Assembly (NCBI RefSeq): GCF_011764565.1
Contig: NZ_AP022871.1
Span: 9,858,320-9,922,319 of the forward strand
Length of the DNA: 64,000 nt
Source: Phytohabitans suffuscus
GTDB lineage: Bacteria; Actinomycetota; Actinomycetes; Mycobacteriales; Micromonosporaceae
Reading direction: 5' to 3'
Made by a program: the position numbers and the translations under genes
In this document: positions 1 to 7,616 of the stretch, one piece after another
Layout: each line of letters opens with the position of its first letter
Numbering within the stretch: position 1 is the stretch's first letter
Notes under the pieces: model-generated
Told to the model about the DNA's origin: nothing
Databases searched by the model: none
What the model saw: only the letters and a program-made list of their open reading frames with translations

Positions 1-58
1 CGTGCCCCGCCTGGCCCGGATCGCCGACGCCGGCTCGCCCGCGCCGGACGGTCGATAG
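1..58 (+). CDS. C-terminal end of an unidentified plus-strand gene (partial)
   Basis: The second forward frame is open from the window edge to a TAG at 56-58 and reads ARIADAGSPAPDGR at its end. It converges on the DyP peroxidase gene that ends at 72. The piece is too short to assign to a family, and a chance open frame cannot be excluded. Confidence 0.3.
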   Translation, partial: VPRLARIADAGSPAPDGR

Positions 59-71
59 CGGTCGCGCGGGC

Positions 72-1283
72 TCAGCCGAGCAGGGTCTCGCCGATCCAGC
101 CGCCCTCGGCGCAGCCGGGTGGCACGGCGAAGACCGCCGAGCCGATCGGGGTGATCCAGTCGTTCATCAGGTCGGCCTCGGCGAGGTTGCGCTGGATCGG
201 CAGGAACTGCTCGCCCACGTCCCGCTGGTAGGCGGCGAAGACCAGCCCCATGTCGGGGCGGCCGTCCGGGCCGGGCGGCTCGTCGTAGTTGTACGGCCGG
301 CGGAAGATCCGCTGCCGGTCGTCGTTCACGTGCGCGCGGGCGATGTGCGAGGTCTCCGGGATGACGGTCAGCCCGAGCTCGTTCGTGGCCGCGTAGTCCG
401 GCGGGTCGTGCTCCCGGCCGCCGCTCAGCGGCGCGCCCGTGTCGAGCCGGCGGCCGACGGCGAACTCCTTGCCCGCGGTGTCGACCGCGTCCCAGGTCTC
501 CATCTCGGCGCGGATCCGCCGTACGACGAGCGTGGTGCCGCCGCGCAGCCACGACGGTCCACTGTCGACCCACACCGCGCCGTCGAACTCGGGGCTGCCC
601 GGCCGCGGGTTTCGGGTGCCGTCGAGCTGGCCCATGACGTTTCGCTGGGTGACGCCGTCGTCCTGGCTGCCGCGGCCGCGCCGGAAGCCGCGCTGTGTCC
701 ATCGTGGACGGGCGAAGGCGAGGGTGTCCTTGAGCAGCATCCGTTGCGTGTGCGTCACGGTGAGCGGGTCGTCGGCGCACACCTGGATGAGCAGGTCGCC
801 GCCGCTCCAGCGCTCCTGCAGGCGGTCGATGGCGAACGCCGGCAGCGGCGCGACCGACCGCGGCCGCCGGGCGTCGAGGCCGGCGGCGGCGAACAGCCCC
901 GGGCCGAACCCGAACGTGACGGTCAGCCGGGCCGGGAGCGCGGCCAGCTCGGGCTCGGTGTCGGCCAGTGCCGGCCGCCCCTGGGTGAGCCGGGCGGCGT
1001 CGTCCGTCAGCAGCCGCATGAGCCGGCCGAGCGCGGCCCGGTCGACGCGGGCGGACAGGTCGAAGGCGAGGAACGCGGCGTGCGCCTGGGCCGGGGTGTC
1101 GATGCCGGCCTGGTGCGCCCCGTGGAACGGGACGGTCCGCGTGCCGTGCGCGAGCGGCGCGGTGACGGCGGTGACCGGGGCGTCCCGTTCCCGCCCGAGC
1201 GAGGCCGCGGCGGCGCCGGCCACCGCGCCGCCGGCGGTCAGGGCCCCGCCGGCCAGCAGGTGCCGCCTGCTGACCCGGCCCAT
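72..1283 (-). CDS. Tat-exported Dyp-type (EfeB/DtpA-like) heme peroxidase
   Basis: 403 residues. The start ATG at 1283 is chosen because it opens directly on a twin-arginine signal (MGRVSRRHLLAGGAL, then an Ala-rich hydrophobic stretch to about residue 30). The longer open frame upstream belongs to the neighbouring gene. The GXXDG heme-pocket motif of the family is visible as GQLDGT near residue 215, followed by the C-terminal ferredoxin-like half (DGRPDMGLVFAAYQRD). DyP enzymes use H2O2 to oxidise bulky substrates; exported actinomycete members (DtpA) work with copper chaperones outside the membrane. The ATG shares one base with the stop of the PCuAC gene (TGATG), implying translational coupling. 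Length is typical. Family confident; physiological substrate unknown. Confidence 0.93.
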   Translation of the reverse strand: MGRVSRRHLLAGGALTAGGAVAGAAAASLGRERDAPVTAVTAPLAHGTRTVPFHGAHQAGIDTPAQAHAAFLAFDLSARVDRAALGRLMRLLTDDAARLTQGRPALADTEPELAALPARLTVTFGFGPGLFAAAGLDARRPRSVAPLPAFAIDRLQERWSGGDLLIQVCADDPLTVTHTQRMLLKDTLAFARPRWTQRGFRRGRGSQDDGVTQRNVMGQLDGTRNPRPGSPEFDGAVWVDSGPSWLRGGTTLVVRRIRAEMETWDAVDTAGKEFAVGRRLDTGAPLSGGREHDPPDYAATNELGLTVIPETSHIARAHVNDDRQRIFRRPYNYDEPPGPDGRPDMGLVFAAYQRDVGEQFLPIQRNLAEADLMNDWITPIGSAVFAVPPGCAEGGWIGETLLG

Positions 1284-1873
1284 CAGCCCGCGCTCGCGCT
1301 CGGCGACATACCGTGCGTGCCCGGCTCGTAGCTCTCGTTGCCGCCGGCGAAGTCCTTGCCCAGCGCGGCGAACTCCATCGTCGCGCCGTCCGCGAACGTC
1401 AGCGTGATGGTGACTTCGGTGCCGGCGGTGACCGGGGTCCTGACGTCCATCAGCATCAGGTGGTCGCCGCCCGGCTTCAGCTCGTGGGAGCCGCCGGCCG
1501 GGATGGTGAATCCGCCGTCCTTCGGCCGCATCACCATCTTTCCGTCCACTGTGGCCACCTCGTGCAGCTCCACCGTCGGCGACACGGTCGAGGTCGCCTT
1601 GACCACCGTGACGTCCGCGCCCGTGGTGTTCAGCAGCGTGCCGTACGCGGCGGACATCCCGGACGCGGCGGTCTTGACCCACATGTCCTTCGCCGCCAGT
1701 GGCTGCCGCGCCGCCGCCGAGGCGGGTGCCGGGGACGCCGGCGTCGAGGCGCCGGCCGCCTGGGGCTCGGTGTCGCCGCCGCAAGCGCCGAGCAGCAGCA
1801 CGGCGGCCACGAGTACGCCGTACGCGCAAACCCGGCGTTGGTTCCCGCGTGCGGCCTTTGTCACAGTCATCAA
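1283..1873 (-). CDS. PCuAC-family copper chaperone lipoprotein
   Basis: 196 residues. An N-terminal hydrophobic segment ends in a lipobox (LLLGAC, Cys about residue 31), so the mature protein is predicted to be lipid-anchored on the outer face of the membrane. A Ser/Ala/Pro linker leads to a DUF461/PCuAC domain with the family's Cu(I) ligand pattern: VELHEV, a Met-rich stretch (GKMVMRP) and PGGDHLMLMDV. PCuAC proteins carry Cu(I) to cytochrome oxidase or, in streptomycetes (ECuC), to Sco and DtpA. It is the first gene of a two-gene unit with the DyP peroxidase and diverges from copC, giving a compact extracytoplasmic copper locus. The function is known for the family; the exact recipient here is inferred. 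Confidence 0.88.
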   Translation of the reverse strand: MMTVTKAARGNQRRVCAYGVLVAAVLLLGACGGDTEPQAAGASTPASPAPASAAARQPLAAKDMWVKTAASGMSAAYGTLLNTTGADVTVVKATSTVSPTVELHEVATVDGKMVMRPKDGGFTIPAGGSHELKPGGDHLMLMDVRTPVTAGTEVTITLTFADGATMEFAALGKDFAGGNESYEPGTHGMSPSASAG

Positions 1874-1936
1874 CAGCCTTTCCCACGATCAGGCTCGGTC
1901 AGAAAGGTTGTCGCTGCCCGCCGGCGGAAAGTTCCC

Positions 1937-1967
1937 TTGACAATCCCCGGGGTGCAGGCGCTACGGT
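1937..1967 (+). promoter_or_regulatory. Sigma70-type promoter of copC, apparently leaderless
   Basis: TTGACA at 1937-1942 and TACGGT at 1962-1967, with a 19-base spacer. Transcription would start at about 1974-1975, on or next to the GTG start codon at 1975. No ribosome-binding site precedes that GTG, which agrees with a leaderless mRNA, common in actinomycetes. The spacer is two bases longer than optimal. Confidence 0.55.
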
Positions 1968-1974
1968 GGGCGCC

Positions 1975-2565
1975 GTGAACCGTTACCGACTGCTGTCCGC
2001 CGCCACCGCCACCCTCACCGCGGCGCTGGCCGTCGTGCTTCCGGCCGCGCCGGCCTCGGCGCACACCGAGCTGAAGTCGACGGCGCCGGCGGCCAGAAGC
2101 ACCACGAACGATCCGGTCACCGAGGTGACGCTGACCTTCACCGGCCTGATCAAGAAGCCCGGCACGACGGTGGCGGTGACCGGCCCCGACAAGACGTCCT
2201 ACAGCGCCGGCGACGCCGAGGTGCTCGACGAGACGATCACCCAGAAGGTCGGCGCGCTGCCGGTCGGCGCCATCACCGTCGCCTGGCGCACCGTCGCCTC
2301 GGACGGCCACCCGATGCAGGGCAGCTTCACGTTCACCAACCGGGCCGCGCCGCCCACCCCGTCCGCGGAGCCCAGCCCGAGCCCGAGCGTCGAGCCGACC
2401 ACCGCCGCGCCCACCGGCGCCTCCGCGCCGTCGCCGACCCTGGCCGGCCAGGCCGGCGAGGAGTCGTCGTCGGGTGTCGTGTGGGTGGTCGTGGCCGCCG
2501 CCGTGCTGGCGCTCGCCGCGCTGGGCGGCCTGCTGTGGCGCCGCCGCCGGCAGTCCGGCGGCTGA
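1975..2565 (+). CDS. copC: CopC-domain copper resistance protein, membrane-anchored
   Basis: 196 residues, GTG start at 1975 (VNRYRLLSAA). A Sec signal runs to about residue 29 and is cut before HTELKST, so that the mature protein begins with the His that serves as N-terminal Cu(II) ligand in CopC proteins. The CopC immunoglobulin-like fold covers about residues 30-125 and includes the conserved ASDGHPMQGSFTFT with its second His. A Ser/Pro/Thr-rich stalk follows, then one transmembrane helix (VVWVVVAAAVLALAALGGLL) and a short basic tail (RRRRQ), as in YobA/YcnJ-related actinobacterial proteins. It diverges from the PCuAC-DyP pair. Role: binding of extracellular copper. Confidence 0.88.
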   Translation: MNRYRLLSAATATLTAALAVVLPAAPASAHTELKSTAPAARSTTNDPVTEVTLTFTGLIKKPGTTVAVTGPDKTSYSAGDAEVLDETITQKVGALPVGAITVAWRTVASDGHPMQGSFTFTNRAAPPTPSAEPSPSPSVEPTTAAPTGASAPSPTLAGQAGEESSSGVVWVVVAAAVLALAALGGLLWRRRRQSGG

Positions 2566-2577
2566 CCGGCTGCCGCG

Positions 2578-2690
2578 CCGCACGCACGCGCCGCACGCAC
2601 GCACGCACGCACGCGCCGCACGCACGCACGCGCCGGGCCGGGCCGGGCCGGGCCGGGCCGGGCCGCGCCGCGCCGCGCCGGAAACGCTAC
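2578..2690. repeat. Low-complexity G+C microsatellite tract
   Basis: About 110 bases directly after copC consist of simple runs: many copies of GCAC, then about six copies of GGGCC, then three or more of GCGCC. No credible coding frame lies here. Such tracts are prone to slippage, so the length may be unreliable. The rest of 2566-2934 holds an A+T-richer stretch with an inverted repeat and no gene. Confidence 0.85.
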
Positions 2691-2719
2691 CAGCACATCA
2701 TTGAAAATTACTTAGTGCG

Positions 2720-2744
2720 ATCATACGGTTGCCGCCTGTATGAT
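2720..2744. promoter_or_regulatory. Inverted repeat between convergent copC and iclR-type genes
   Basis: Perfect 7-bp arms (ATCATAC / GTATGAT) separated by 11 bases in a locally A+T-rich stretch. It lies downstream of copC and of the IclR gene, so a terminator or a protein-binding site is possible. It lacks the G+C stem and U-tract of a factor-independent terminator. Function is unknown. Confidence 0.4.
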
Positions 2745-2934
2745 ATGCCGGTCCTATTCGGACGGTGGGTGGCGACCCGTCCGTTGCCGAAACGCGGGCA
2801 TCCTCCCACCCAGATCCGCTGGGCTCCCCCGCCGGGCGGCTGTCCGCTCGGCCGGCACCGTCGCGATCGCACCCGCGGCGGTGCCGGCCCCGCTCCCTGG
2901 CACTGTGGACGGTCGCGTGTGGAAGGTGCCGCGC

Positions 2935-3729
2935 TCACACCAGTGAGAGGCGGTGGGTGACCTCGTCACACGTCTCCCGCAGCGGGCTGCGAAACCGTCT
3001 GACCATTTCCGTGGTGGTGTATTGGGACGCCTGTACGGCGATGTTGGCGGCGGCGATGATCGTGCCGTTCTTGCCGCGGATCGGGCAGGCGATCGACCGC
3101 AGGCCGTGCGCGACCTCCTGGTCCTGGATGGCGTATCCCTGCCGCCGCACCGCGAGGAAGCTCTTTTCCAGCTGCTCGACGGTGCGCACCGCGTTGGGGC
3201 CGGTGCCGTCGGTGAACGAGGCGGGGTCGAGGCGCTGCTTCAGGTCGATCGGGTCCAGTTCGGACAGAAGTACCTTGCCCATCGACGTGTGCACGGCGGG
3301 CAGCGTGGAACCGACCTGGATGTTCGCGGTGACCAGGTCGGCGTTGCGGATCCGCACGAGGTAGAGCACGCGGTCGCCGACGAGCGAGCCGACGTTGACC
3401 GTCTCGTTCGTCGACTGGGCCAGGTCGCGCAGCAGCAGCTGGCTGTGCTCCACCAGGTCGAGCCCGCTGAGCGCGGCGTACCCCAGGGTGAGCACGCCGA
3501 TCGAAGGGCGGTACGACCCGTCGGGCAGCCGCTCGAGGTAGCGGTCCTCCTCGAGGGTGGCGATGACGCGGAACGCGGTCGCCATGGGCATGGCGGTCGC
3601 TTCGCAGATCTGTTTGAGCATGAGGCTCGTCTGCCGCTCGGAGAACAGCGAGAGCACGGCCAGCCCCTTGGCCAGCGCCTCGACCCGGTACTTGGACCGG
3701 GTGTCGGCCGGCGCGTCACCTGGTTGCAC
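2935..3729 (-). CDS. IclR-family transcriptional regulator
   Basis: 264 residues, GTG start at 3729, three bases after the stop of the CMD-like gene. The winged helix-turn-helix spans about residues 15-75 (LKQICEATAMPMATAFRVIATLEEDRYLE). The effector-binding IclR domain follows (LTLGYAALSGLDLVE, HTSMGKVLLSEL, HGLRSIACPI). Members of this group often regulate degradation of aromatic compounds in response to a pathway intermediate. It is the last gene of the 13-gene catabolic operon, so it would be co-regulated with it. The GAAAG-N3-CTTTC dyads at both divergent promoters resemble GAAA...TTTC operators known for IclR relatives, and I infer that this protein binds them. Confidence 0.92.
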   Translation of the reverse strand: MQPGDAPADTRSKYRVEALAKGLAVLSLFSERQTSLMLKQICEATAMPMATAFRVIATLEEDRYLERLPDGSYRPSIGVLTLGYAALSGLDLVEHSQLLLRDLAQSTNETVNVGSLVGDRVLYLVRIRNADLVTANIQVGSTLPAVHTSMGKVLLSELDPIDLKQRLDPASFTDGTGPNAVRTVEQLEKSFLAVRRQGYAIQDQEVAHGLRSIACPIRGKNGTIIAAANIAVQASQYTTTEMVRRFRSPLRETCDEVTHRLSLV

Positions 3730-3732
3730 CTG

Positions 3733-4329
3733 TCAGCCTCCCGTGGATCCCGTGGCCCAGGGGCCGGCCGCGCGGGCCGGCACCCGGAACACCCTCAACT
3801 GCAACGCCAGCAGCGCGTAGTACCCGACCAGCGTGGTCAGCTCGACGAGGCACGTCTCGCCGAGGGCCTCGACCGCCTCGGCGTACGCCTCGTCGGTCAG
3901 GTCACCGGAGTGCAGCATCGCACGGGTGGCCTGGAGCACCACCCGCTCGGTCGGGTCGGCGACCCTGGCCGGGTCGCCAGCCAGGACGGCGCCCAGCTCG
4001 GTGTCGGTGAGGCCGGCCGCCCGGCCGTCGCGGGCGTGCACCTCCCACTCGAAGTCGCTGCGGTGGTGGGCGGCGACCGCGAGGATCGCCAGCTCCCGGG
4101 ACCGTCCGGTGAGGCTCGTGCCGTACCGGACGGCCGCGCCGAGCGCCTGCAGCCGCTCGCCCACCGCCGGCGCGGTGACCATCGCGTTGAACGGGCCGAG
4201 CAGCGCCCCGCGGCCGTCGACGAGCGCGGTCCGGCCGGCACCGCCGCGCGGGCCGCGGGTGATCGCCTCGAAGACCCGGCGCTGGTCGTCGTCGAGATCC
4301 TCCGGCGCCAGCATCGGTATGCGGGACAT
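3733..4329 (-). CDS. Carboxymuconolactone decarboxylase (CMD/AhpD-like) family protein
   Basis: 198 residues, with a good ribosome-binding site (GAGGAAAACG) before the ATG at 4329. The CMD core is visible at about residues 75-105 (RSRELAILAVAAHHRSDFEWEVHARDGRAAGL), with the conserved Glu and His of the EWxxH motif. The CxxC pair of AhpD peroxidases is absent, so a peroxidase role is unlikely. Family members include gamma-carboxymuconolactone decarboxylase and many proteins of unknown chemistry. It sits between a FAH-family gene and the IclR gene in the same operon, consistent with a lower step of ring-fission catabolism. Exact substrate unknown. Confidence 0.85.
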   Translation of the reverse strand: MSRIPMLAPEDLDDDQRRVFEAITRGPRGGAGRTALVDGRGALLGPFNAMVTAPAVGERLQALGAAVRYGTSLTGRSRELAILAVAAHHRSDFEWEVHARDGRAAGLTDTELGAVLAGDPARVADPTERVVLQATRAMLHSGDLTDEAYAEAVEALGETCLVELTTLVGYYALLALQLRVFRVPARAAGPWATGSTGG

Positions 4330-4340
4330 CGTTTTCCTCC

Positions 4341-5185
4341 TCAGGCCGGCCCGGCGACGAACGTGGTCCGCAGCTCGCCGACACCCTCGACCGTACTCAC
4401 CAACACGTCGCCCGGCGCGAGGTAGCGGCGTGGCACGCGGGCGTTGCCCACCCCCGACGGGGTCCCGGTGAAGATCAGGTCACCGGGGCGAGCGCGCAGT
4501 GCCCGGACAGGTACTCCACCAGCCGCGGCACACCGTAGATCATGCGGCTGGTCCGGGAGGACTGGAGCACCTCGCCGCGCAGCGTGCAGCCGAGCGCGAG
4601 GTCGTCCGGGTCGGCCAGCTCGTCCGGCGTGACCAGCACCGGCCCGGTCGGCCCGAACCCGGGCCACGACTTGCCCAGGCTGAACTGGGGCCGCTCGCCG
4701 CCGAGCTGCAGCTCGCGGTCGGAGACGTCCTGCCCGACGGTCACCCCGGCCACGTACGACCACGCGTCGCGGGCGGCCACCGCCACGGCCGGCCGCCCGA
4801 CGACCACGACGAGCTCCACCTCCCAGTCACAGCGGTCGCCGCGCAGCGCCACCTCGGCGACCGGACCGGTCAGGCAGGACCGGAACTTGGTGAACACGAC
4901 CGGGCTGCTGTCGGCGCCGTAGCCGGACTCGTCGGCGTGTTCGCGGTAGTTGACCCCGATCGCGAAGACCTGGCCGGGCCGCGGCACCGGCGGCCCCAGC
5001 TCCTCCGGCTCGTACGGCTCGGCCGCGCCGAGGTCGGCCGACCGCGCCCAGGCGTGGAAGCCGGCCCAGTCGTCGAAGACCGCCTGCGGGTCCGGGCCGT
5101 ACCTGCCGCCACTGGCCGTGGCGACGTCGAGCGCCCGCCCCCCGCGGACCAGCACCAGCCGGCCGCCGAGGTTGGCCGTCCTCAC
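4341..5185 (-). pseudogene. Fumarylacetoacetate hydrolase-family protein, frameshifted near the C terminus
   Basis: About 281 residues if the frame is repaired. The GTG at 5185 overlaps the stop of the upstream FAH gene (GTGA). The first frame reads through the FAH fold (FAIGVNYREHADES, WEVELVVVVGRPA, GVTVGQDVSDR) and stops at 4475 after LSGHCALAPVT. The neighbouring frame continues without a gap as PGDLIFTGTPSGVG to the stop at 4341. One missing base at about 4483-4484 explains this, either a real frameshift or a sequencing error. Metal ligands typical of the family (E.E and the distal D) are retained before the break. FAH-type enzymes hydrolyse or decarboxylate 2,4-dioxo acids from ring cleavage. 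Confidence 0.8.
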
Positions 5186-6051
5186 CAGCGCACCCGCGGC
5201 GGCGCCTCGACGCCGTGCGCGTCCTTCCAGGAGACGATCGGGGTACGCAGCACGCCGATCCCCTCGATCTCGGCCTCCACCACGTCTCCCGGGCGCAGGT
5301 AGAGCGAGGCCGCGTCGAGGCTGAAGCCGGCCACGCCGGAGACGGTCCCGGTGGAGACGATGTCGCCGGCGCTGTAGCCCATCGGCGAGTAGTGGGACAC
5401 GATCTCCGGGATGGTCACGCTCATGTGGCTGGAGTTGGAGCGCTGCCGCTCCTTCCCGTTGACCCGCAGCGTCATCTCCAGGTTGTGCGGGTCGGGGATC
5501 TCGTCGGCGGTGACGATCCACGGGCCGAGCGGGCAGAACGTCTCGATCGCCTTGCAGAACGAGAAGACGCCGGACTTCATCTCGCGGCGCTGGATGTCGC
5601 GCGCGGTGATGTCGTTGAAGATGACGTACCCGGCGATGTGCTCGACCGCCTGCTCCGGCGAGAAGAACGAGCCCGGCTTGCCGATCACGACCGCCAGCTC
5701 CAGCTCGTAGTCCAGCTCCTCGGTGAGGTGCTCCGGGTACACCACCGGCTCGTCCGGCCCGACGATCGCGTCGACGTTCTGGAAGAAGACGATCCACGGG
5801 TCGACCGGGTGCGACCAGTTGACCTGCTTCGACTCCTCGTCGTGCTCGCGGTAGTTGCCGGCCGTGTGGAAGAACTTGCGGGGCACGATCGGCGCGCGCA
5901 GGGCCACGTCGGCCAGCGGCACCGTGCGGCCGGTCGGCGTCGCGCCGCCGCGCTGGAAGTACGCCAGCATGTCCGGGACGTCGAGCTCCTCGACCGTCTG
6001 CCCGTCCTGGACGCGGCCCACCCGGCCGTCGTCGAAGGTCACCAGTTTCAT
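5182..6051 (-). CDS. Fumarylacetoacetate hydrolase-family protein
   Basis: 289 residues with an intact FAH fold. A Shine-Dalgarno GGGGAG precedes the ATG at 6051. The N-terminal cap begins MKLVTFDDGRVGRVQDG. The catalytic region shows HTAGNYREHDEE, the metal-binding pattern ELDYELELAVVIGKPG (E.E), GYVIFNDITARDIQ with the third ligand Asp, and the C-terminal GDIVSTGTVSGV loop. The family covers acylpyruvate hydrolases, 2-keto-4-pentenoate hydratases and oxaloacetate decarboxylases, so the reaction cannot be fixed from sequence alone. It is a distant paralogue of the next gene; paired FAH genes suggest two successive or alternative keto-acid substrates in the pathway. Confidence 0.9.
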   Translation of the reverse strand: MKLVTFDDGRVGRVQDGQTVEELDVPDMLAYFQRGGATPTGRTVPLADVALRAPIVPRKFFHTAGNYREHDEESKQVNWSHPVDPWIVFFQNVDAIVGPDEPVVYPEHLTEELDYELELAVVIGKPGSFFSPEQAVEHIAGYVIFNDITARDIQRREMKSGVFSFCKAIETFCPLGPWIVTADEIPDPHNLEMTLRVNGKERQRSNSSHMSVTIPEIVSHYSPMGYSAGDIVSTGTVSGVAGFSLDAASLYLRPGDVVEAEIEGIGVLRTPIVSWKDAHGVEAPPRVRW

Positions 6052-6063
6052 GTCCCGCTCCCC

Positions 6064-6837
6064 TCAGGCCCCGACCATGTTGAAGCCGCCGTCGGCGACC
6101 ACGTACGCGCCGGTCATGTGCGCGGCGTCCGCCGACGCCAGGAACAGCGCGGTCCCGGCCAGCTCCGCCGGCTTCGGTATGTGCTTCATCGGTGTCATCG
6201 CCAGCAGCTTCTCGCGCCGGCCTTCCTTCCAGTCCTGGCGGCCGAGCGTCGACTCGGTCTCCATGAAGCCGGGCGCGAACACGTTGACCCGGACGGTCGG
6301 CGCGAACGCGGCGGCGTACGACTTGGTGATGCCGAGCAGGCCGTACTTGCCGGCCGCGTAGTGCGGGGCCCGGGCGCTGCCCCGGACGACGACGGTGGAG
6401 CCGATGTTGACGATCGCTCCCCCGCCGCGCTCGACCATCCGCTGGCCGAACTCGTGGACCATCAGCATCGTGCCCTTGATGTCGACGGCGAGCACCCGGT
6501 CGATCGCCTCCTCGGTCAGTTCTCGCCACGACATCGTCCCGGTGTCGATGTCGCCGACGTTGTTGACCAGCACGTCGAGCCCGCCGGTCTGCGCGGCCAC
6601 GGTGTCGGCCATCCGCCGGATGTCCGCGTAGCTGGTGATGTCGCCCTGCACGACGAGCGGTTTGGCGCCGGCCTCGGCGACCCGCTCGGCCGTACGCTCC
6701 GCGCCGGGCCTGGAGGTGTTGTAGTGCACCACGACCGTGGCGGCGCCTTCCTGGGCGGCGCGGGTGGCGATCTCCGCGCCGAACCCCGTACCGGCGCCGG
6801 TCACCATCACCGACCGGCCTTCGAACCGTCGGAACAC
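6064..6837 (-). CDS. Short-chain dehydrogenase/reductase (SDR)
   Basis: 257 residues. The GTG at 6837 is chosen because it follows AAGGAAGGGGAG at good spacing and starts just before the Rossmann fold. The nucleotide-binding motif GAGTGFG (TGxxxGxG type), NNVGD (NNAG equivalent), the catalytic Ser (IVNIGST) and YAAGK (YxxxK) are all present, and PGFMETES follows. The C terminus ends GAYVVADGGFNMVGA, typical of classical SDRs. It would oxidise or reduce an alcohol or ketone intermediate with NAD(P). It lies between the second SDR and the FAH genes in the operon. Confidence 0.9.
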   Translation of the reverse strand: MFRRFEGRSVMVTGAGTGFGAEIATRAAQEGAATVVVHYNTSRPGAERTAERVAEAGAKPLVVQGDITSYADIRRMADTVAAQTGGLDVLVNNVGDIDTGTMSWRELTEEAIDRVLAVDIKGTMLMVHEFGQRMVERGGGAIVNIGSTVVVRGSARAPHYAAGKYGLLGITKSYAAAFAPTVRVNVFAPGFMETESTLGRQDWKEGRREKLLAMTPMKHIPKPAELAGTALFLASADAAHMTGAYVVADGGFNMVGA

Positions 6838-6857
6838 GTGCTCCCCTTCCTTCTCGT

Positions 6858-7616
6858 TCACACCAATGTCCGTCCACCGTCGACGTACAGGACGTGGCCG
6901 GTGACGAACGTGGCCCTGGGCGAGGCGAGGAACGCCACCGCGGTGGCCACGTCCGCCGGTACGCCCAGCCGCCCGGCCGGGATCAGCGACTCCAGCTTCT
7001 GGCGGTTGCCGTCCGTGTCGAGGTACGCGGTGGTCAGCTCGGTCGCGATGTAGCCGGGCGCGACCGCGTTGACCATCACGCCGTGCCGCGCCCACTCGGC
7101 CGCCATCACGCGCATCATCTGGTTGATCCCGCCCTTGGAGGCCGCGTACGGCGCGTGGTGCTGGTGGGCCAGCAGCCCGGAGACCGACGACAGGTAGACG
7201 ATCCGGCCGCCACCGGCCGCGGCCATCACCCGGCCGGCCGCCCGCCCCAGCCAGAACCCGCTGTTCAGGTTGACGTCGATGATCTCCAACCAGTCCTCGT
7301 CGGACAGGTCGCCCACCGGCCGCCGCCGGTTGATGCCGATCCCGTGCACCGCCACGTCCAGGCCGCCGAGCAGCCGGACCGCGTCCCGCACCAGCTGGTC
7401 GCTGGCGTCCGGCTTACGCAGGTCGGCCTGCAGCAGGTGGCAGCCCCGACCGGTCAGGCCGAGCCCGTGGTCGAGCCGGTCCAGGTTCGCCTGGTCGATG
7501 TCGGCCACCACCATGCGCGCGCCCACCGCCAGGAACTCCTCCGCGCAGGCGCTGCCGAGCCCTCCGGCGCCCACCAGCAGAACGCGGGCGTCCCGCAACC
7601 CGAGCCAGTCATTCAC
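6858..7616 (-). CDS. Short-chain dehydrogenase/reductase (SDR)
   Basis: 252 residues. The GTG at 7616 overlaps the stop of the ABC ATPase gene by four bases. Motifs: GAGGLGSACAEEF in the nucleotide-binding loop, VVADID with an acidic residue after beta-2 (suggesting NAD rather than NADP), LQADLRKPD, the catalytic Ser in YLSSVSG, YAASK, and PGYIATELT. The usual NNAG motif is replaced by HGIGIN, a noticeable deviation. The C terminus, VTGHVLYVDGGRTLV, is typical. Substrate unknown; the context is the same catabolic operon. Confidence 0.9.
   Translation of the reverse strand: MNDWLGLRDARVLLVGAGGLGSACAEEFLAVGARMVVADIDQANLDRLDHGLGLTGRGCHLLQADLRKPDASDQLVRDAVRLLGGLDVAVHGIGINRRRPVGDLSDEDWLEIIDVNLNSGFWLGRAAGRVMAAAGGGRIVYLSSVSGLLAHQHHAPYAASKGGINQMMRVMAAEWARHGVMVNAVAPGYIATELTTAYLDTDGNRQKLESLIPAGRLGVPADVATAVAFLASPRATFVTGHVLYVDGGRTLV

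Noticed and set aside
3733..4329. AhpD-type alkylhydroperoxidase
   Set aside because: The CMD fold is present, but the CxxC redox pair required for AhpD activity is missing.
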